This document shows, one piece after another, positions 35,079 through 42,059 of a stretch of DNA of 51,594 nt. The stretch covers positions 1 through 51,594 of the forward strand of contig NZ_QOCZ01000021.1 in NCBI RefSeq assembly GCF_018207095.1. The letters run 5' to 3'. Positions within the stretch are counted from its first letter, which is position 1. Each line of letters opens with the position of its first letter. The notes under the pieces were generated by a model. That model was not told where the DNA came from and ran no database searches. It was given only the letters and a program-made list of their open reading frames with translations. The translations under genes were made by a program, and so were the position numbers. Origin of the DNA: Nocardiopsis sp. MG754419 (lineage in GTDB: Bacteria; Actinomycetota; Actinomycetes; Streptosporangiales; Streptosporangiaceae).

Positions 35079-36768
35079 TGCTGGCCGGAATGTCGACAAA
35101 GAGATTCGTCGACATGTCGCCGACCAGGCGCCCCTGCTCCAGTCGAAGACGGCGGCCGGTGAAGCGCTCACGCGTTCGGCGATCGTGGCTCACGATCACC
35201 AGAGTCCCGGCGTAGTGGGCGAGCGCCTCCTCCAGCTCCTCCACCAGGCCGGGGGAGAGGTGGTTGGTGGGCTCGTCCAAGAGCAGCAGGTCATGGGCGC
35301 CCGACGTCAGACGGGCCACCTCGATCCGTCGACGCTGCCCCACGGAGAGCGCCGCCACCGGTCGGTCGAGCGCGCCGTGCCGGAACAGTCCCAGCGCGGC
35401 CAACTCGTCCCGGTACTCCTCCGCGTGCCCGGGCCTCCCCGCGGCGTAGGCCCCCAGAACCGTGTGCCCGGCCACCGGGGGTGGATCCTCCTGACGCAAC
35501 AGCCCCACGCGGCCGGACACGGTGGCCGTCCCCGTGTCGGGTGCGAGCTCTCCGGCCAGGATCCCGAGCAGCGTGGACTTGCCCGCTCCGTTCGGTCCGG
35601 TGACCAGCACGCGCTCGCCCCGAACGATCCGGAGCCCGGGCACGTGCAGTCGGTCGGCCACACGGACGTCGTCGAGGACGGCGGCCGTCCCCTCCGCGTC
35701 CCCGTCGCCGCCGGCGAACTCCGCGGTCATCCTCAGCGGCACCGGTGGGGGCGCCACCGGGTGCTGGAGCAACCTCTGCTCCCTCTCCTTGGCGTTGCGG
35801 ATGCGCCCCATGGTCCCGTGGGCCGCGCCGCGCAGCCGGAAGGCGCCGTGTCCGAACGCCGCCTTCGCCATCCGGCGCGGGATGGCGTCCAGACGACGGG
35901 CGTTGCCGGACACGAGGCGGCGCTGCCGGGACAGCTCCTGTCGCCATTCCTCGTACTCGCGGATCCACCGTGCGCGGGCCGCCGCCCGCGCGGCGAGGTA
36001 CCCGTGGTACCCGTTGCCGTGGCGCCGGATCCGACGGGTGTCGGCGTCCACCTCCAGCACAGTGTCGGTCACGCGGGCCAGGAAGGTCCGGTCGTGGGTG
36101 ACGGCGACGACGGTCCCACGATGCCGGCGCAGACGTTCCTCCAACCAGACGACCGCGCGGTCGTCCAGGTCGTTGGTGGGCTCGTCCAGGAGGAGCAGTT
36201 CCGGATCGGAGGCCAACGTCGCCGCCAACGCCAGCCGCGAGCGTTCCCCGCCGGACAGGGTGACCAGCGGGCGGTCCCGGTCGAGGCCGGGGAGTCCGAG
36301 CCCGTGGAGGCCGGTGTCGACCCGGGTATCGGCGTCGTAGCCGCCCCGGGCCTCGAACCGGGCGACCAGCGCGGCGTAGGCGTCCATCTCCCGCTCGTCG
36401 GCGTCCGCGAGTGCGACCTCGGCGGAGTGGATGCGTCGCTCCAGGTCCCGCAGGTCCCGGAGCGCGGTGTCGATCACGTCGTCGACGGTCCCGGTGGGCA
36501 CACCGCCGGGGACCGCGTCCAGGGACTGGGCGAGGTGGCCGATGCCTCCGGGTGCTCGGACGGTGAGTTCGCCGTTGTCGGGGCGCTCCTCTCCGGCGAT
36601 CAACCGGAGGAGGGTGCTCTTGCCGGAGCCGTTGTCGCCGATGACGCCGACGCGTTCGCCGGGCGCGATGGTGAGGTCGACACGGTCCAGAACGGTGTGG
36701 TCCCCGTATCGCAGGGTGATCGCTTCGAGGGTGAGCCGGGATTGTCGGCGGTGGCGTGGTCCGAACAT
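35074..36768 (-). CDS. ABC-F family ribosome-protection ATPase
   Basis: 564 residues with two ABC cassettes and no membrane helices: Walker A GDNGSGKST, signature LSGGERSRLALA, Walker B LLLLDEPTNDLD; then GPNGAGKST, LSVGQRRRIEVA, LLLLDEPTNHLS. The Arg-rich linker between them (RAAARARWIREYEEWRQELS ... ) is the arm that reaches the ribosomal drug site. The closest groups I know are the antibiotic-resistance ABC-Fs of actinomycetes (TlrC/OleB/VarM-like); the drug is unknown. ATG at 36768 with AGGAGG 5 nt upstream. Its leader is about 236 nt and the last 13 codons (MSTNLFVDIPAST) are read from palindromic repeats. The gene plus leader lies between 15-bp direct repeats. Confidence 0.9.
   Translation of the reverse strand: MFGPRHRRQSRLTLEAITLRYGDHTVLDRVDLTIAPGERVGVIGDNGSGKSTLLRLIAGEERPDNGELTVRAPGGIGHLAQSLDAVPGGVPTGTVDDVIDTALRDLRDLERRIHSAEVALADADEREMDAYAALVARFEARGGYDADTRVDTGLHGLGLPGLDRDRPLVTLSGGERSRLALAATLASDPELLLLDEPTNDLDDRAVVWLEERLRRHRGTVVAVTHDRTFLARVTDTVLEVDADTRRIRRHGNGYHGYLAARAAARARWIREYEEWRQELSRQRRLVSGNARRLDAIPRRMAKAAFGHGAFRLRGAAHGTMGRIRNAKEREQRLLQHPVAPPPVPLRMTAEFAGGDGDAEGTAAVLDDVRVADRLHVPGLRIVRGERVLVTGPNGAGKSTLLGILAGELAPDTGTATVSGRVGLLRQEDPPPVAGHTVLGAYAAGRPGHAEEYRDELAALGLFRHGALDRPVAALSVGQRRRIEVARLTSGAHDLLLLDEPTNHLSPGLVEELEEALAHYAGTLVIVSHDRRTRERFTGRRLRLEQGRLVGDMSTNLFVDIPAST
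35091..35105. repeat. 15-bp direct repeat, left copy
   Basis: TGTCGACAAAGAGAT, identical to 37130-37144. It encodes N-L-F-V-D near the ABC-F C-terminus and its first 7 bases form an inverted repeat with 35108-35114. Confidence 0.9.
35106..35123. repeat. 18-bp repeat TCGTCGACATGTCGCCGA, copy 6
   Basis: Directly abuts the left direct repeat; identical to 23128-23145. Encodes G-D-M-S-T at the ABC-F C-terminus. Confidence 0.85.
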
Positions 36769-36832
36769 GGGGACCTCCTGTCGCGTCGGTGGGGTCGAGA
36801 ACGTGGTGCGCGACGGGAGCGGGCCCGGTTTC

Positions 36833-36862
36833 GGACAACAGCATGGCGAGGTGTTGCTGTCC
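36833..36862 (-). promoter_or_regulatory. Hairpin in the ABC-F leader
   Basis: On the mRNA, GGACAGCAACA pairs with TGCTGTTGTCC (ten of eleven positions, one G-U) around an 8-nt loop, ending about 65 nt before the start codon. A short frame begins at the ATG inside it (MLLSETGPAPVAHHVL). Leader attenuation by a stalled ribosome is known for other ABC-F resistance genes; here it is a guess. Confidence 0.4.
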
Positions 36863-37007
36863 GGAAGACGATGAGCGCCGGTGCGATGACCTTCCCTGGT
36901 CGCGAGGAACGGACGCCGACGGAGCCGCGACCCCCCTTGGTGACGGTGGGCGCGCGGGGCTCGGAACGTGGGAGTCCGGTGCGGGAAGGATCTACGGCAA
37001 CATGAAT

Positions 37008-37022
37008 GAGACGGTACGTCTC
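37008..37022. promoter_or_regulatory. Operator-like inverted repeat over the ABC-F promoter
   Basis: GAGACG-GTA-CGTCTC with an extra GTCTC directly after it. The form suits a TetR-family repressor; no such gene is nearby. Confidence 0.45.
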
Positions 37023-37039
37023 GTCTCACTGGGGGGCAA
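37011..37039 (-). promoter_or_regulatory. Probable ABC-F promoter
   Basis: Minus strand TTGCCC (37034-37039), 17 bp, TACCGT (37011-37016). The -10 lies inside the GAGACG/CGTCTC repeat. Start near 37004, leaving a 236-nt leader. Confidence 0.5.
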
Positions 37040-37129
37040 GGGCTTTTTCGTGAGACCGGAGTCACTCTCGGTCGCGCCCGGAGCCCCTGGATTCGGACGT
37101 CTGTATCTTGCTTTATTGCCTTGCCGATT

Positions 37130-37144
37130 TGTCGACAAAGAGAT
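37130..37144. repeat. 15-bp direct repeat, right copy
   Basis: TGTCGACAAAGAGAT, 2,039 bp from its twin, 10 bp before the terminator hairpin of the next gene. The local sequence (37100-37140) is notably A/T-rich. Confidence 0.9.
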
Positions 37145-37154
37145 CGGCCCCAGA

Positions 37155-37195
37155 CGAAGAGGAGCCACCCGCGTGGTGCGGGTGGCTCCTCTTCG
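37155..37195 (-). terminator. Terminator of the 76-residue protein gene
   Basis: Perfect 18-bp stem CGAAGAGGAGCCACCCGC with its complement around GTGGT, 17 nt after the stop. One of the strongest hairpins in the window. Confidence 0.9.
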
Positions 37196-37212
37196 CGTGT
37201 GTCGGGCGGCGG

Positions 37213-37443
37213 CTAGAGCCAGCGCGCCTCGGGTCGCGTGCGTCCGTTCTCGTCGGTGATCAGAACCCAGTGCATGATCGGGTGCTCCGATGTGGTCGCG
37301 TCGGCGTCCTCACGCGGTCGAGGGACCTGCGTGGGCTGGGGGGCCAGGCCGGAAAGACGGTGGCTCTCGGCCGCGGATCGACTGCGCCGACGGGAGTTCA
37401 ACGTGCGAGAGAGGTGCGGCGCGGGGTCGGTCCTGCGTGCCAT
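37213..37443 (-). CDS. Small hypothetical protein with PHO-box-like control region
   Basis: 76 residues, soluble, basic N-terminal half (LNSRRRSRSAAESHRLSGL) and a C-terminal block HWVLITDENGRTRPEARWL that looks like a small conserved strand-turn-strand. I do not recognise a family. It is a real gene: GAGGAGG stands 6 nt before the ATG, a good promoter (TTGACT-N18-TAACCT) lies 25 nt further up, and an 18-bp terminator hairpin follows. Two sets of 11-nt GTTCACC-like repeats, the form of Streptomyces PhoP boxes, lie in its upstream region, so phosphate-dependent expression is likely. Its 3' flank borders the right direct repeat of the ABC-F segment. Confidence 0.8.
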   Translation of the reverse strand: MARRTDPAPHLSRTLNSRRRSRSAAESHRLSGLAPQPTQVPRPREDADATTSEHPIMHWVLITDENGRTRPEARWL

Positions 37444-37474
37444 GAAGCCTCCTCGTTTCCTGTGCGGATGACCC

Positions 37475-37504
37475 AGGTTAACCCTTTGTTCACCTTGGAG
37501 TCAA
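37475..37504 (-). promoter_or_regulatory. Promoter of the 76-residue protein gene
   Basis: Minus strand TTGACT (37499-37504), 18 bp, TAACCT (37475-37480); start near 37468. Overlaps the second PHO-like repeat set. Confidence 0.7.
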
Positions 37505-37509
37505 TTCGG
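37477..37509 (+). promoter_or_regulatory. PHO-box-like repeat set over the promoter
   Basis: Three 11-nt units: GTTAACCCTTT, GTTCACCTTGG and the weaker AGTCAATTCGG. Covers both -35 and -10 of the minus-strand promoter, a repressing position. Confidence 0.5.
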
Positions 37510-37559
37510 TACGCGGTGTCGCACCCTGCTGTGCGGCGCTTTCACCGTCACCCTCGCGC

Positions 37560-37592
37560 CCAAAGTGAACAGAAGGTGAACGAACGGGTAAC
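37560..37592 (-). promoter_or_regulatory. PHO-box-like repeat set upstream
   Basis: Minus strand, three exactly contiguous 11-nt units: GTTACCCGTTC (37582-37592), GTTCACCTTCT (37571-37581), GTTCACTTTGG (37560-37570). Streptomyces PhoP binds direct repeats of 11 nt with GTTCACC cores. Centred about 108 bp before the expected transcription start. Confidence 0.6.
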
Positions 37593-37636
37593 CGCCCCCT
37601 ACCCGGAGGCGGGTCGACCGAACCCGGACACGAAAA

Positions 37637-37661
37637 AGCACCCGCCTCCGAGGCGGGTGCT
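37637..37661 (-). terminator. Terminator of the PH-domain gene
   Basis: Eleven-bp stem AGCACCCGCCT / AGGCGGGTGCT, loop of three, followed on the minus strand by TTTTT. Confidence 0.9.
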
Positions 37662-37684
37662 CTGAGCGTCGGGCGCGGGGCCGG

Positions 37685-38200
37685 TCACTCCTTGAAGATC
37701 AGTCCCACGACCTCGAGGTAGAGCTGCTCGGGGTAGGGAATGAAGTCGATCCTGCTGAGTGCCTGATCCTGACCGGCGGACTCCATGACGAAGGTTCCGT
37801 AACCGAGGAACCGTCCGAGCAGGGTGCGCTCGAACCGCATGTCCGTCACCTTGCCCAGCGGCATCATGTTCACCTGGCGGGTGATGAGGCCCGTGGTCAG
37901 CAGCAGCCGTGCGGACGTGATGACGAAGTAGTCCACCGACCACTCCGCGACCCGCCAGACGAACCACACCAGGACCAGCAGCCAGAGCCACCAGATGACG
38001 GCGAGGACCGCGCCCCCGCTCGGGCCGCTTCCGATCGTCTGGCTGAGGATCCCCGCGAGGATCAACGCTGCCAGCACGATCGCCACCGGACCGATGAGGA
38101 CCGCGGGATGACGACGGATGGTCACCACGTCCTGCTCGTGCGGCAGGAGGTAGCGGTTGACCGACGCCGGTGCCGCGTTGCTGGAGGCTACGAGCTTCAT
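37685..38200 (-). CDS. Membrane protein with bacterial PH domain
   Basis: 171 residues. Two membrane helices (PAVLIGPVAIVLAALILAGIL and AVLAVIWWLWLLVLVWFVWR) precede a bacterial pleckstrin-homology (YdbS/bPH2-type) domain: DYFVITSARLLLTTGLITRQ, VNMMPLGKVTDMRFERTLLG, RFLGYGTFVMESAG. Function unknown; such proteins are membrane-associated and sometimes linked to stress or lipid sensing. ATG start. Lies 19 nt downstream of a 54-residue membrane protein gene and ends in a clear terminator, so the two form a small operon. Confidence 0.85.
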   Translation of the reverse strand: MKLVASSNAAPASVNRYLLPHEQDVVTIRRHPAVLIGPVAIVLAALILAGILSQTIGSGPSGGAVLAVIWWLWLLVLVWFVWRVAEWSVDYFVITSARLLLTTGLITRQVNMMPLGKVTDMRFERTLLGRFLGYGTFVMESAGQDQALSRIDFIPYPEQLYLEVVGLIFKE

Positions 38201-38219
38201 GGCACCCGCTCTCTCGCGC

Positions 38220-38384
38220 CTACGGCAGCAGTGCGTTGACGAAGCGGGACATCGACTCCGCGCCGCCCATCAGGCCGCCCAGGGCGCTCTGGATCACCCC
38301 GGCCGCACTTTCCGGCTGCGTGAGCAGATAAAACGCTACGAAAAAGATGAGCGCGTAGCCGCCCCATTTCTTCAACTTCGCCAC
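38220..38384 (-). CDS. Small single-pass membrane protein
   Basis: 54 residues from GTG: MAKLKKWGGYALIFFVAFYL, then LTQPESAAGVIQSALGGL and a short amphipathic end. A basic start plus a hydrophobic stretch (residues 8-22) suggests one membrane helix with the N-terminus inside. AAGGGGAG stands about 8 nt before the start. First gene of a two-gene unit with the PH-domain protein; function unknown. Confidence 0.72.
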   Translation of the reverse strand: MAKLKKWGGYALIFFVAFYLLTQPESAAGVIQSALGGLMGGAESMSRFVNALLP

Positions 38385-38744
38385 GACTGACTCCCCTTGG
38401 AATCCACCTGACCCACCGACCCAGCAGTGATTGTTGCATTGACCATCATGCCCGTAAAGCCTGAGGCGCACCCTCGGCGTGGCGTTATGTCGGACGTTCG
38501 CCACTTGCGGTCTGTGTCCGGTTCCGGTGGTGTTGTTATCCGTGAGAAAGACGGTCCGGAAAGTGCTTCCGCGCCCGAGCAGGTCAGGCGTGGTGCGGAC
38601 GGCCGTCGAGTGTCCCCTGATGGGCGGATGGGCGACGCGGTGCGCCTTCGGGGCCCGCAGAGCGGTCCGGGGGAGCCGCCTTCGCGGCGCTTCCCGGTCT
38701 TCCCGAGTGGCGCATTCCGCGTGGCCGAAAAGGGCCGAACCCGG
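38385..38744. other. Gap between two small minus-strand genes
   Basis: No convincing gene on either strand; should hold the promoter of the 54-residue protein gene. Confidence 0.5.
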
Positions 38745-38987
38745 TCAGCGTTGTTCGGCGAAGGCCAGGGCCAGGACCTGGAGGTGCTGGCGCGCGATCC
38801 GTTCCACGAGGTCCGGGGTGGCGCGGCCGGTCACGTCCTGGGCGCCGTGTCGGGCGGCGTCGACGCAACGGGAGACGGTGCCGGAGTGGTGCACGTCCGA
38901 GAACTCCGAGGCGAGGCGACTGACGACAGGACTGAAGTGGGGGTCGCTGCCGGCCTGGGTGTTCGAGGGGGAGGGGTTCTCGGGCAT
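38745..38987 (-). CDS. Small three-helix-bundle (DUF3562-like) protein
   Basis: 80 residues: MPENPSPSNTQAGSDPHFSP, then VVSRLASEFSDVHHSGTVSR and CVDAARHGAQDVTGRATPDL. The pattern (V-x-x-V-x-x-R-L, F-x-D-V, then two more amphipathic helices ending in A-R-x-x-L) matches the actinobacterial three-helix dimerisation family; function unknown. ATG at 38987 with AAAGGAG 5 nt upstream, which fixes the start 16 codons inside a longer open frame. Preceded by about 430 bp without a gene, containing unusually A/T-rich DNA near 39170-39240 where its promoter probably lies. Confidence 0.7.
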   Translation of the reverse strand: MPENPSPSNTQAGSDPHFSPVVSRLASEFSDVHHSGTVSRCVDAARHGAQDVTGRATPDLVERIARQHLQVLALAFAEQR

Positions 38988-39419
38988 CTCACTCCTTTTG
39001 GATTGCGGGGTGAACGGCACGGGGCGTGTGCGCATGGGGGCTATGCGTAGCCGCCGAGGGTTCGCTCGAACGCCGCCGCGAAAAGGGGCGGTGCGCTCGG
39101 GTATCGGTGGCCGGCACCCGTTGTGGGGTGGTTTCGGTCTGGTGCATCCACCCGGTTACGGGTGGTCAGGAACCATGATCACCCTAATCTGTTACGTTCC
39201 AATCTCGAAATGAATTCGGCTAATACAGCACCGTGTCTCTGGGGCGTCGGTCGAGCAGGGTCGACCTGGGGCGACGTGGGTCGGGGGCACGGCCTGAGGC
39301 CTTAATGCCCGATTTTCGGCCGTTCATTCACTCTCGCACAAAGGAACCGAAAAAGCGCCCGATCGGTTCACTGATCGGGCGCTCGCAGGGCGGGTGCGGC
39401 GACGCCGCGGGGCCTGGGG
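38988..39419. other. Gap before the three-helix protein gene
   Basis: No gene seen. A/T-rich around 39170-39240, probably a promoter region; contains the upp terminator at 39354-39383. Confidence 0.5.
39354..39383 (-). terminator. Terminator of upp
   Basis: Stem AGCGCCCGATC / GATCGGGCGCT with 8-nt loop, followed on the minus strand by TTTTT. Confidence 0.9.
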
Positions 39420-40073
39420 TCAGGAGCAGCCGTAGAGACGGTCGCCCGCGTCGCCGAGCCCCGGGAGGATGAACCCGTTCTCGTCCAGGCGCTCGTCCAC
39501 GGCGGCGGTCACCACGCGGAGCGTGGCCCCGTGGTCCTCGGGCAGGGACTCCTCCAGCTTGCGCTCCACCGCGACCAGACCCTCGGGCGCCGCCAGCAGG
39601 CAGATCGCGGTGATGTGGTCGGCGCCGCGCTCGACCAGCAGCTTCAGGGCCGCGGCCAGGGTGCCGCCGGTGGCCAGCATGGGGTCCAGCACGTAGCACT
39701 GGCGCCCGGACAGGTCCTGGGGCAGCCGGTCCGCGTAGGTCGCGGGCTGGAGGGTCTCCTCGTCGCGGGCCATGCCGAGGAAGCCGACCTCGGCCGTGGG
39801 CAGCAGACGGGTCATGCCGTCGAGCATGCCGAGACCCGCGCGCAGGATCGGCACGACGAGCGGGGTCGGACGCGACAGTTGGATTCCGGTGGTCTGCACG
39901 AGCGGGGTGTCGAGGGTGACCTCTGTCACTCGGACATCCCGCGTCGCCTCGTAGGCGAGCAGGGTCACCAGCTCGTCGGTCAGCCGTCGGAAGGTCGGTG
40001 AGTCGGTCCGCACGTCGCGCAGGGTGGTCAGTTTGTGCGAGACCAAGGGGTGGTCGACGACCAGGGTTTCCAA
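39420..40073 (-). CDS. upp: Uracil phosphoribosyltransferase
   Basis: 217 residues. Makes UMP from uracil and PRPP in pyrimidine salvage. Family blocks: [40 protein letters not shown], the PRPP loop [17 protein letters not shown] and the C-terminal [17 protein letters not shown] chose the TTG at 40073 ([11 protein letters not shown]) since GGAG lies 6 nt upstream and the length then matches relatives; an in-frame ATG at 40112 adds 13 unconserved residues. Divergent from the tadA cluster across 321 bp. Confidence 0.94.
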   Translation of the reverse strand: METLVVDHPLVSHKLTTLRDVRTDSPTFRRLTDELVTLLAYEATRDVRVTEVTLDTPLVQTTGIQLSRPTPLVVPILRAGLGMLDGMTRLLPTAEVGFLGMARDEETLQPATYADRLPQDLSGRQCYVLDPMLATGGTLAAALKLLVERGADHITAICLLAAPEGLVAVERKLEESLPEDHGATLRVVTAAVDERLDENGFILPGLGDAGDRLYGCS

Positions 40074-40394
40074 AACGTTCTCCGGGTGAGCTGGGACAAC
40101 AGGACGATGCATGGGTGGAGGGACCGGCACGAGTCTAACCGCGCGTATCCCCCGGACCGGGGCAACCGCGACGTGCCGCCATCGGCTCCCTCCCTCGTAC
40201 GGAGTGTCCGGATCGGGGGGAAGAGGGGTGGGATCGCACGCGGGGGCGCGCGGGAGGCGCCTGTCATGAGAACGTGGTCCGATCCACGGCGGACGAACGA
40301 GGCTGCGAGGTGTGAGTGATCGCTACCATGACACTCGCACGGGCGGGTCTGCTCCCCTCGTCCGCACCGATACACCGTCCGGGTTGGGGTGACG
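40074..40394. other. Divergent gap between upp and the tadA cluster
   Basis: No gene seen. TACCAT at 40324-40329 may be the -10 for the plus-strand operon; no matching -35 is evident. Confidence 0.4.
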
Positions 40395-40895
40395 ATGACA
40401 GTGCTCGATCATGGTGACGACGACTCGGGTGACTTTGCGGCCGTCGCGTACAGGGAAGAGGAGTACTGGGATGTCGATCTCCTCCCCATCGCGTTGGTCC
40501 ACGACCTCAAGGGCCTGATCCACGCCCTGCGGCAGCAGCCGAGCATCAGTGGGTCCCTCGGCCTGGTGTCCGTCGGTGACGACTTCTTCATCATCGTCCG
40601 GGTGTACGGGGAGGACGTCTCCCTCTTCCTGTCCGACGTGACCGCCTCGGTGGACTGGCAGGTGGCCAGGGACGTCCTCGACCACCTGGACATCGACCTG
40701 CCCGACGACGACGATCTCGACCAGGTCCTGCCCGCGGGCGACCTGTCGGTGGTCGCGGATCTGGGGCTGGACGAGATGGAGCTGGGCGCCCTGGCGGGTG
40801 ATCTGGACCTGTACCCCGACGAGGTGCTCGCCAGCGTGTCCGAGCGGCTCGGATTCGCCCAGGCCTTTCAGCGTGTCCTCGACGGTATGGGGTAA
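40395..40895 (+). CDS. tRNA adenosine deaminase-associated protein, paralogue 1
   Basis: 166 residues, strongly acidic: MTMTVLDHGDDDSGDFAAVA, YREEEYWDVDLLPIALVHDL, FIIVRVYGEDVSLFLSDVTA. It belongs to the actinobacterial family named for constant linkage to tadA; biochemical role unknown. The C-terminal block LYPDEVLASVSERLGFAQAF recurs in the next gene as LPGDVLAVVAERSGFADLL. ATG at 40395 (a GTG two codons earlier is possible). First of three genes in one direction, 41 nt from the next. Confidence 0.85.
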   Translation: MTVLDHGDDDSGDFAAVAYREEEYWDVDLLPIALVHDLKGLIHALRQQPSISGSLGLVSVGDDFFIIVRVYGEDVSLFLSDVTASVDWQVARDVLDHLDIDLPDDDDLDQVLPAGDLSVVADLGLDEMELGALAGDLDLYPDEVLASVSERLGFAQAFQRVLDGMG

Positions 40896-40936
40896 GGACG
40901 CCACGGAAGCGACCTGGAGAGACGGGAGGGTGGTCC

Positions 40937-41425
40937 GTGTCGACCTTCGCAGCTGTCTTCGCACCCAACGGCAGAGCCTGGCGCGGAGCCGAGGTCGATC
41001 TCGATGACGTCGAGGTCATCGATGACATCACCGACCTCATGCTGGACTACGAGACGGAGTGGGGCAGCGACATGGCCCTGCTCTTCGTCGAGGCGGACGA
41101 CGAGTGGTTCGCCGTCGTGCGCGTGGACGAGACGGGTTCCGACCCGCGTGTCTACCTGTCCGACGGGCGGGTCGTCCACGACCATCCGATGGCCGAGATC
41201 CTGTCCGTGGCCGGTGGCCTGGGCAGTCCCCGGCCCTCCGAGAGCACGAGCGGTCGACCGGACCCGCGTCCCGACGGCGATGACGACCTGCTCGCCGACT
41301 TCGGGGTCCCGGCCGACGAGTTGAGGTCTCTGTCCGCCGGTGGCGGCGTACTGCCCGGCGACGTGCTCGCGGTGGTGGCCGAACGCTCCGGTTTCGCCGA
41401 CCTTCTCGACGCGATGCGCCTGTGA
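40937..41425 (+). CDS. tRNA adenosine deaminase-associated protein, paralogue 2
   Basis: 162 residues. Same fold and length as the gene before it: VDLDDVEVIDDITDLMLDYE, WFAVVRVDETGSDPRVYLSD, then a variable Ser/Arg/Asp linker and GVLPGDVLAVVAERSGFADL. Many actinobacteria carry both proteins side by side. GTG start. Its stop overlaps the tadA GTG (GTGA), so it is translationally coupled to tadA, which supports a role with the deaminase. Confidence 0.87.
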   Translation: MSTFAAVFAPNGRAWRGAEVDLDDVEVIDDITDLMLDYETEWGSDMALLFVEADDEWFAVVRVDETGSDPRVYLSDGRVVHDHPMAEILSVAGGLGSPRPSESTSGRPDPRPDGDDDLLADFGVPADELRSLSAGGGVLPGDVLAVVAERSGFADLLDAMRL

Positions 41426-41913
41426 CCGGCGCCCTCGACCGCGCCGCGGTCGACGCGGCGATGCTCCTGGCCCTGGACGAGGCCGGGCTCGCCCTGGAGA
41501 CGGACGACGTCCCCGTCGGCGCGGTCGTGCTGGGGCCGGACGGAACGGTGCTGGGACGCGGCCACAACGAACGTGAGGCCACGGGCGACCCGACCGGGCA
41601 CGCGGAGGTGCTGGCGCTGCGCGCGGCGGCCCAGGAGCGCGGTGAGTGGCGCCTGAGCGGCTGCACGCTCGTCGTGACCCTGGAGCCGTGTGTGATGTGC
41701 GCGGGCGCCACCGTGCTGGCCCGGGTGGATCGCCTGGTCTACGGGGCGCGCGACGCCAAGGCAGGCGCGGTCGGATCGATGTGGGACCTGGTCCGCGACC
41801 CCCGGCAGAACCACCGTCCGGAAGTGATTCCACCCGACCTGATCAGCGAGAACGTCGCTGAAAGATGCTCGTCCCTGCTCAGTCGGTTTTTCGCACGCCG
41901 CCGTATCCGGTAG
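41422..41913 (+). CDS. tadA: tRNA-specific adenosine deaminase
   Basis: 163 residues. Zinc enzyme that converts A34 to inosine in tRNA-Arg(ACG). The zinc/catalytic motifs are TGHAEVLAL (His and proton-shuttling Glu) and EPCVMCAGA. Other family marks: DVPVGAVVLGPDG and GARDAKAGAVGS. GTG start overlapping the previous stop. It is followed only 10 nt later by tRNA-Ser(CGA), which is not its known substrate. Confidence 0.95.
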   Translation: MTGALDRAAVDAAMLLALDEAGLALETDDVPVGAVVLGPDGTVLGRGHNEREATGDPTGHAEVLALRAAAQERGEWRLSGCTLVVTLEPCVMCAGATVLARVDRLVYGARDAKAGAVGSMWDLVRDPRQNHRPEVIPPDLISENVAERCSSLLSRFFARRRIR

Positions 41914-41923
41914 AGTTCCTCTC

Positions 41924-42008
41924 GGTGGAGTCGCCTAGTGGCCGATGGCGCCCGCCTCGAAAGCGGGTAAGGGGCAACCCTTCGAGGGTTCAAATCCCTC
42001 CTCCACCG
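41924..42008 (+). tRNA. tRNA-Ser, anticodon CGA
   Basis: Type II tRNA of 85 nt with encoded CCA at 42009-42011. Acceptor stem GGTGGAG / CTCCACC, anticodon stem CCCGC / GCGGG with loop CTCGAAA (CGA at 41958-41960, reads UCG), a long variable arm (AAGGGGCAACCCTT region) and T-arm with GGTTCAAAT. Followed by a strong terminator. Confidence 0.97.
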
Positions 42009-42015
42009 CCACCAG

Positions 42016-42045
42016 CCGCCCCCGGTACGCCGGGGGCGGTTTTTT
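42016..42045 (+). terminator. Terminator of tRNA-Ser(CGA)
   Basis: Ten-bp stem CCGCCCCCGG / CCGGGGGCGG, loop TACG, then TTTTTT. Also placed to end the minus-strand padR transcript. Confidence 0.93.
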
Positions 42046-42059
42046 CGTGCCCGCGGACC

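Noticed and set aside
41914-41923. A functional link between tadA and the tRNA-Ser(CGA) 10 nt downstream
   Set aside because: TadA acts on A34 of tRNA-Arg(ACG); a CGA anticodon has no A34, so adjacency is probably incidental.
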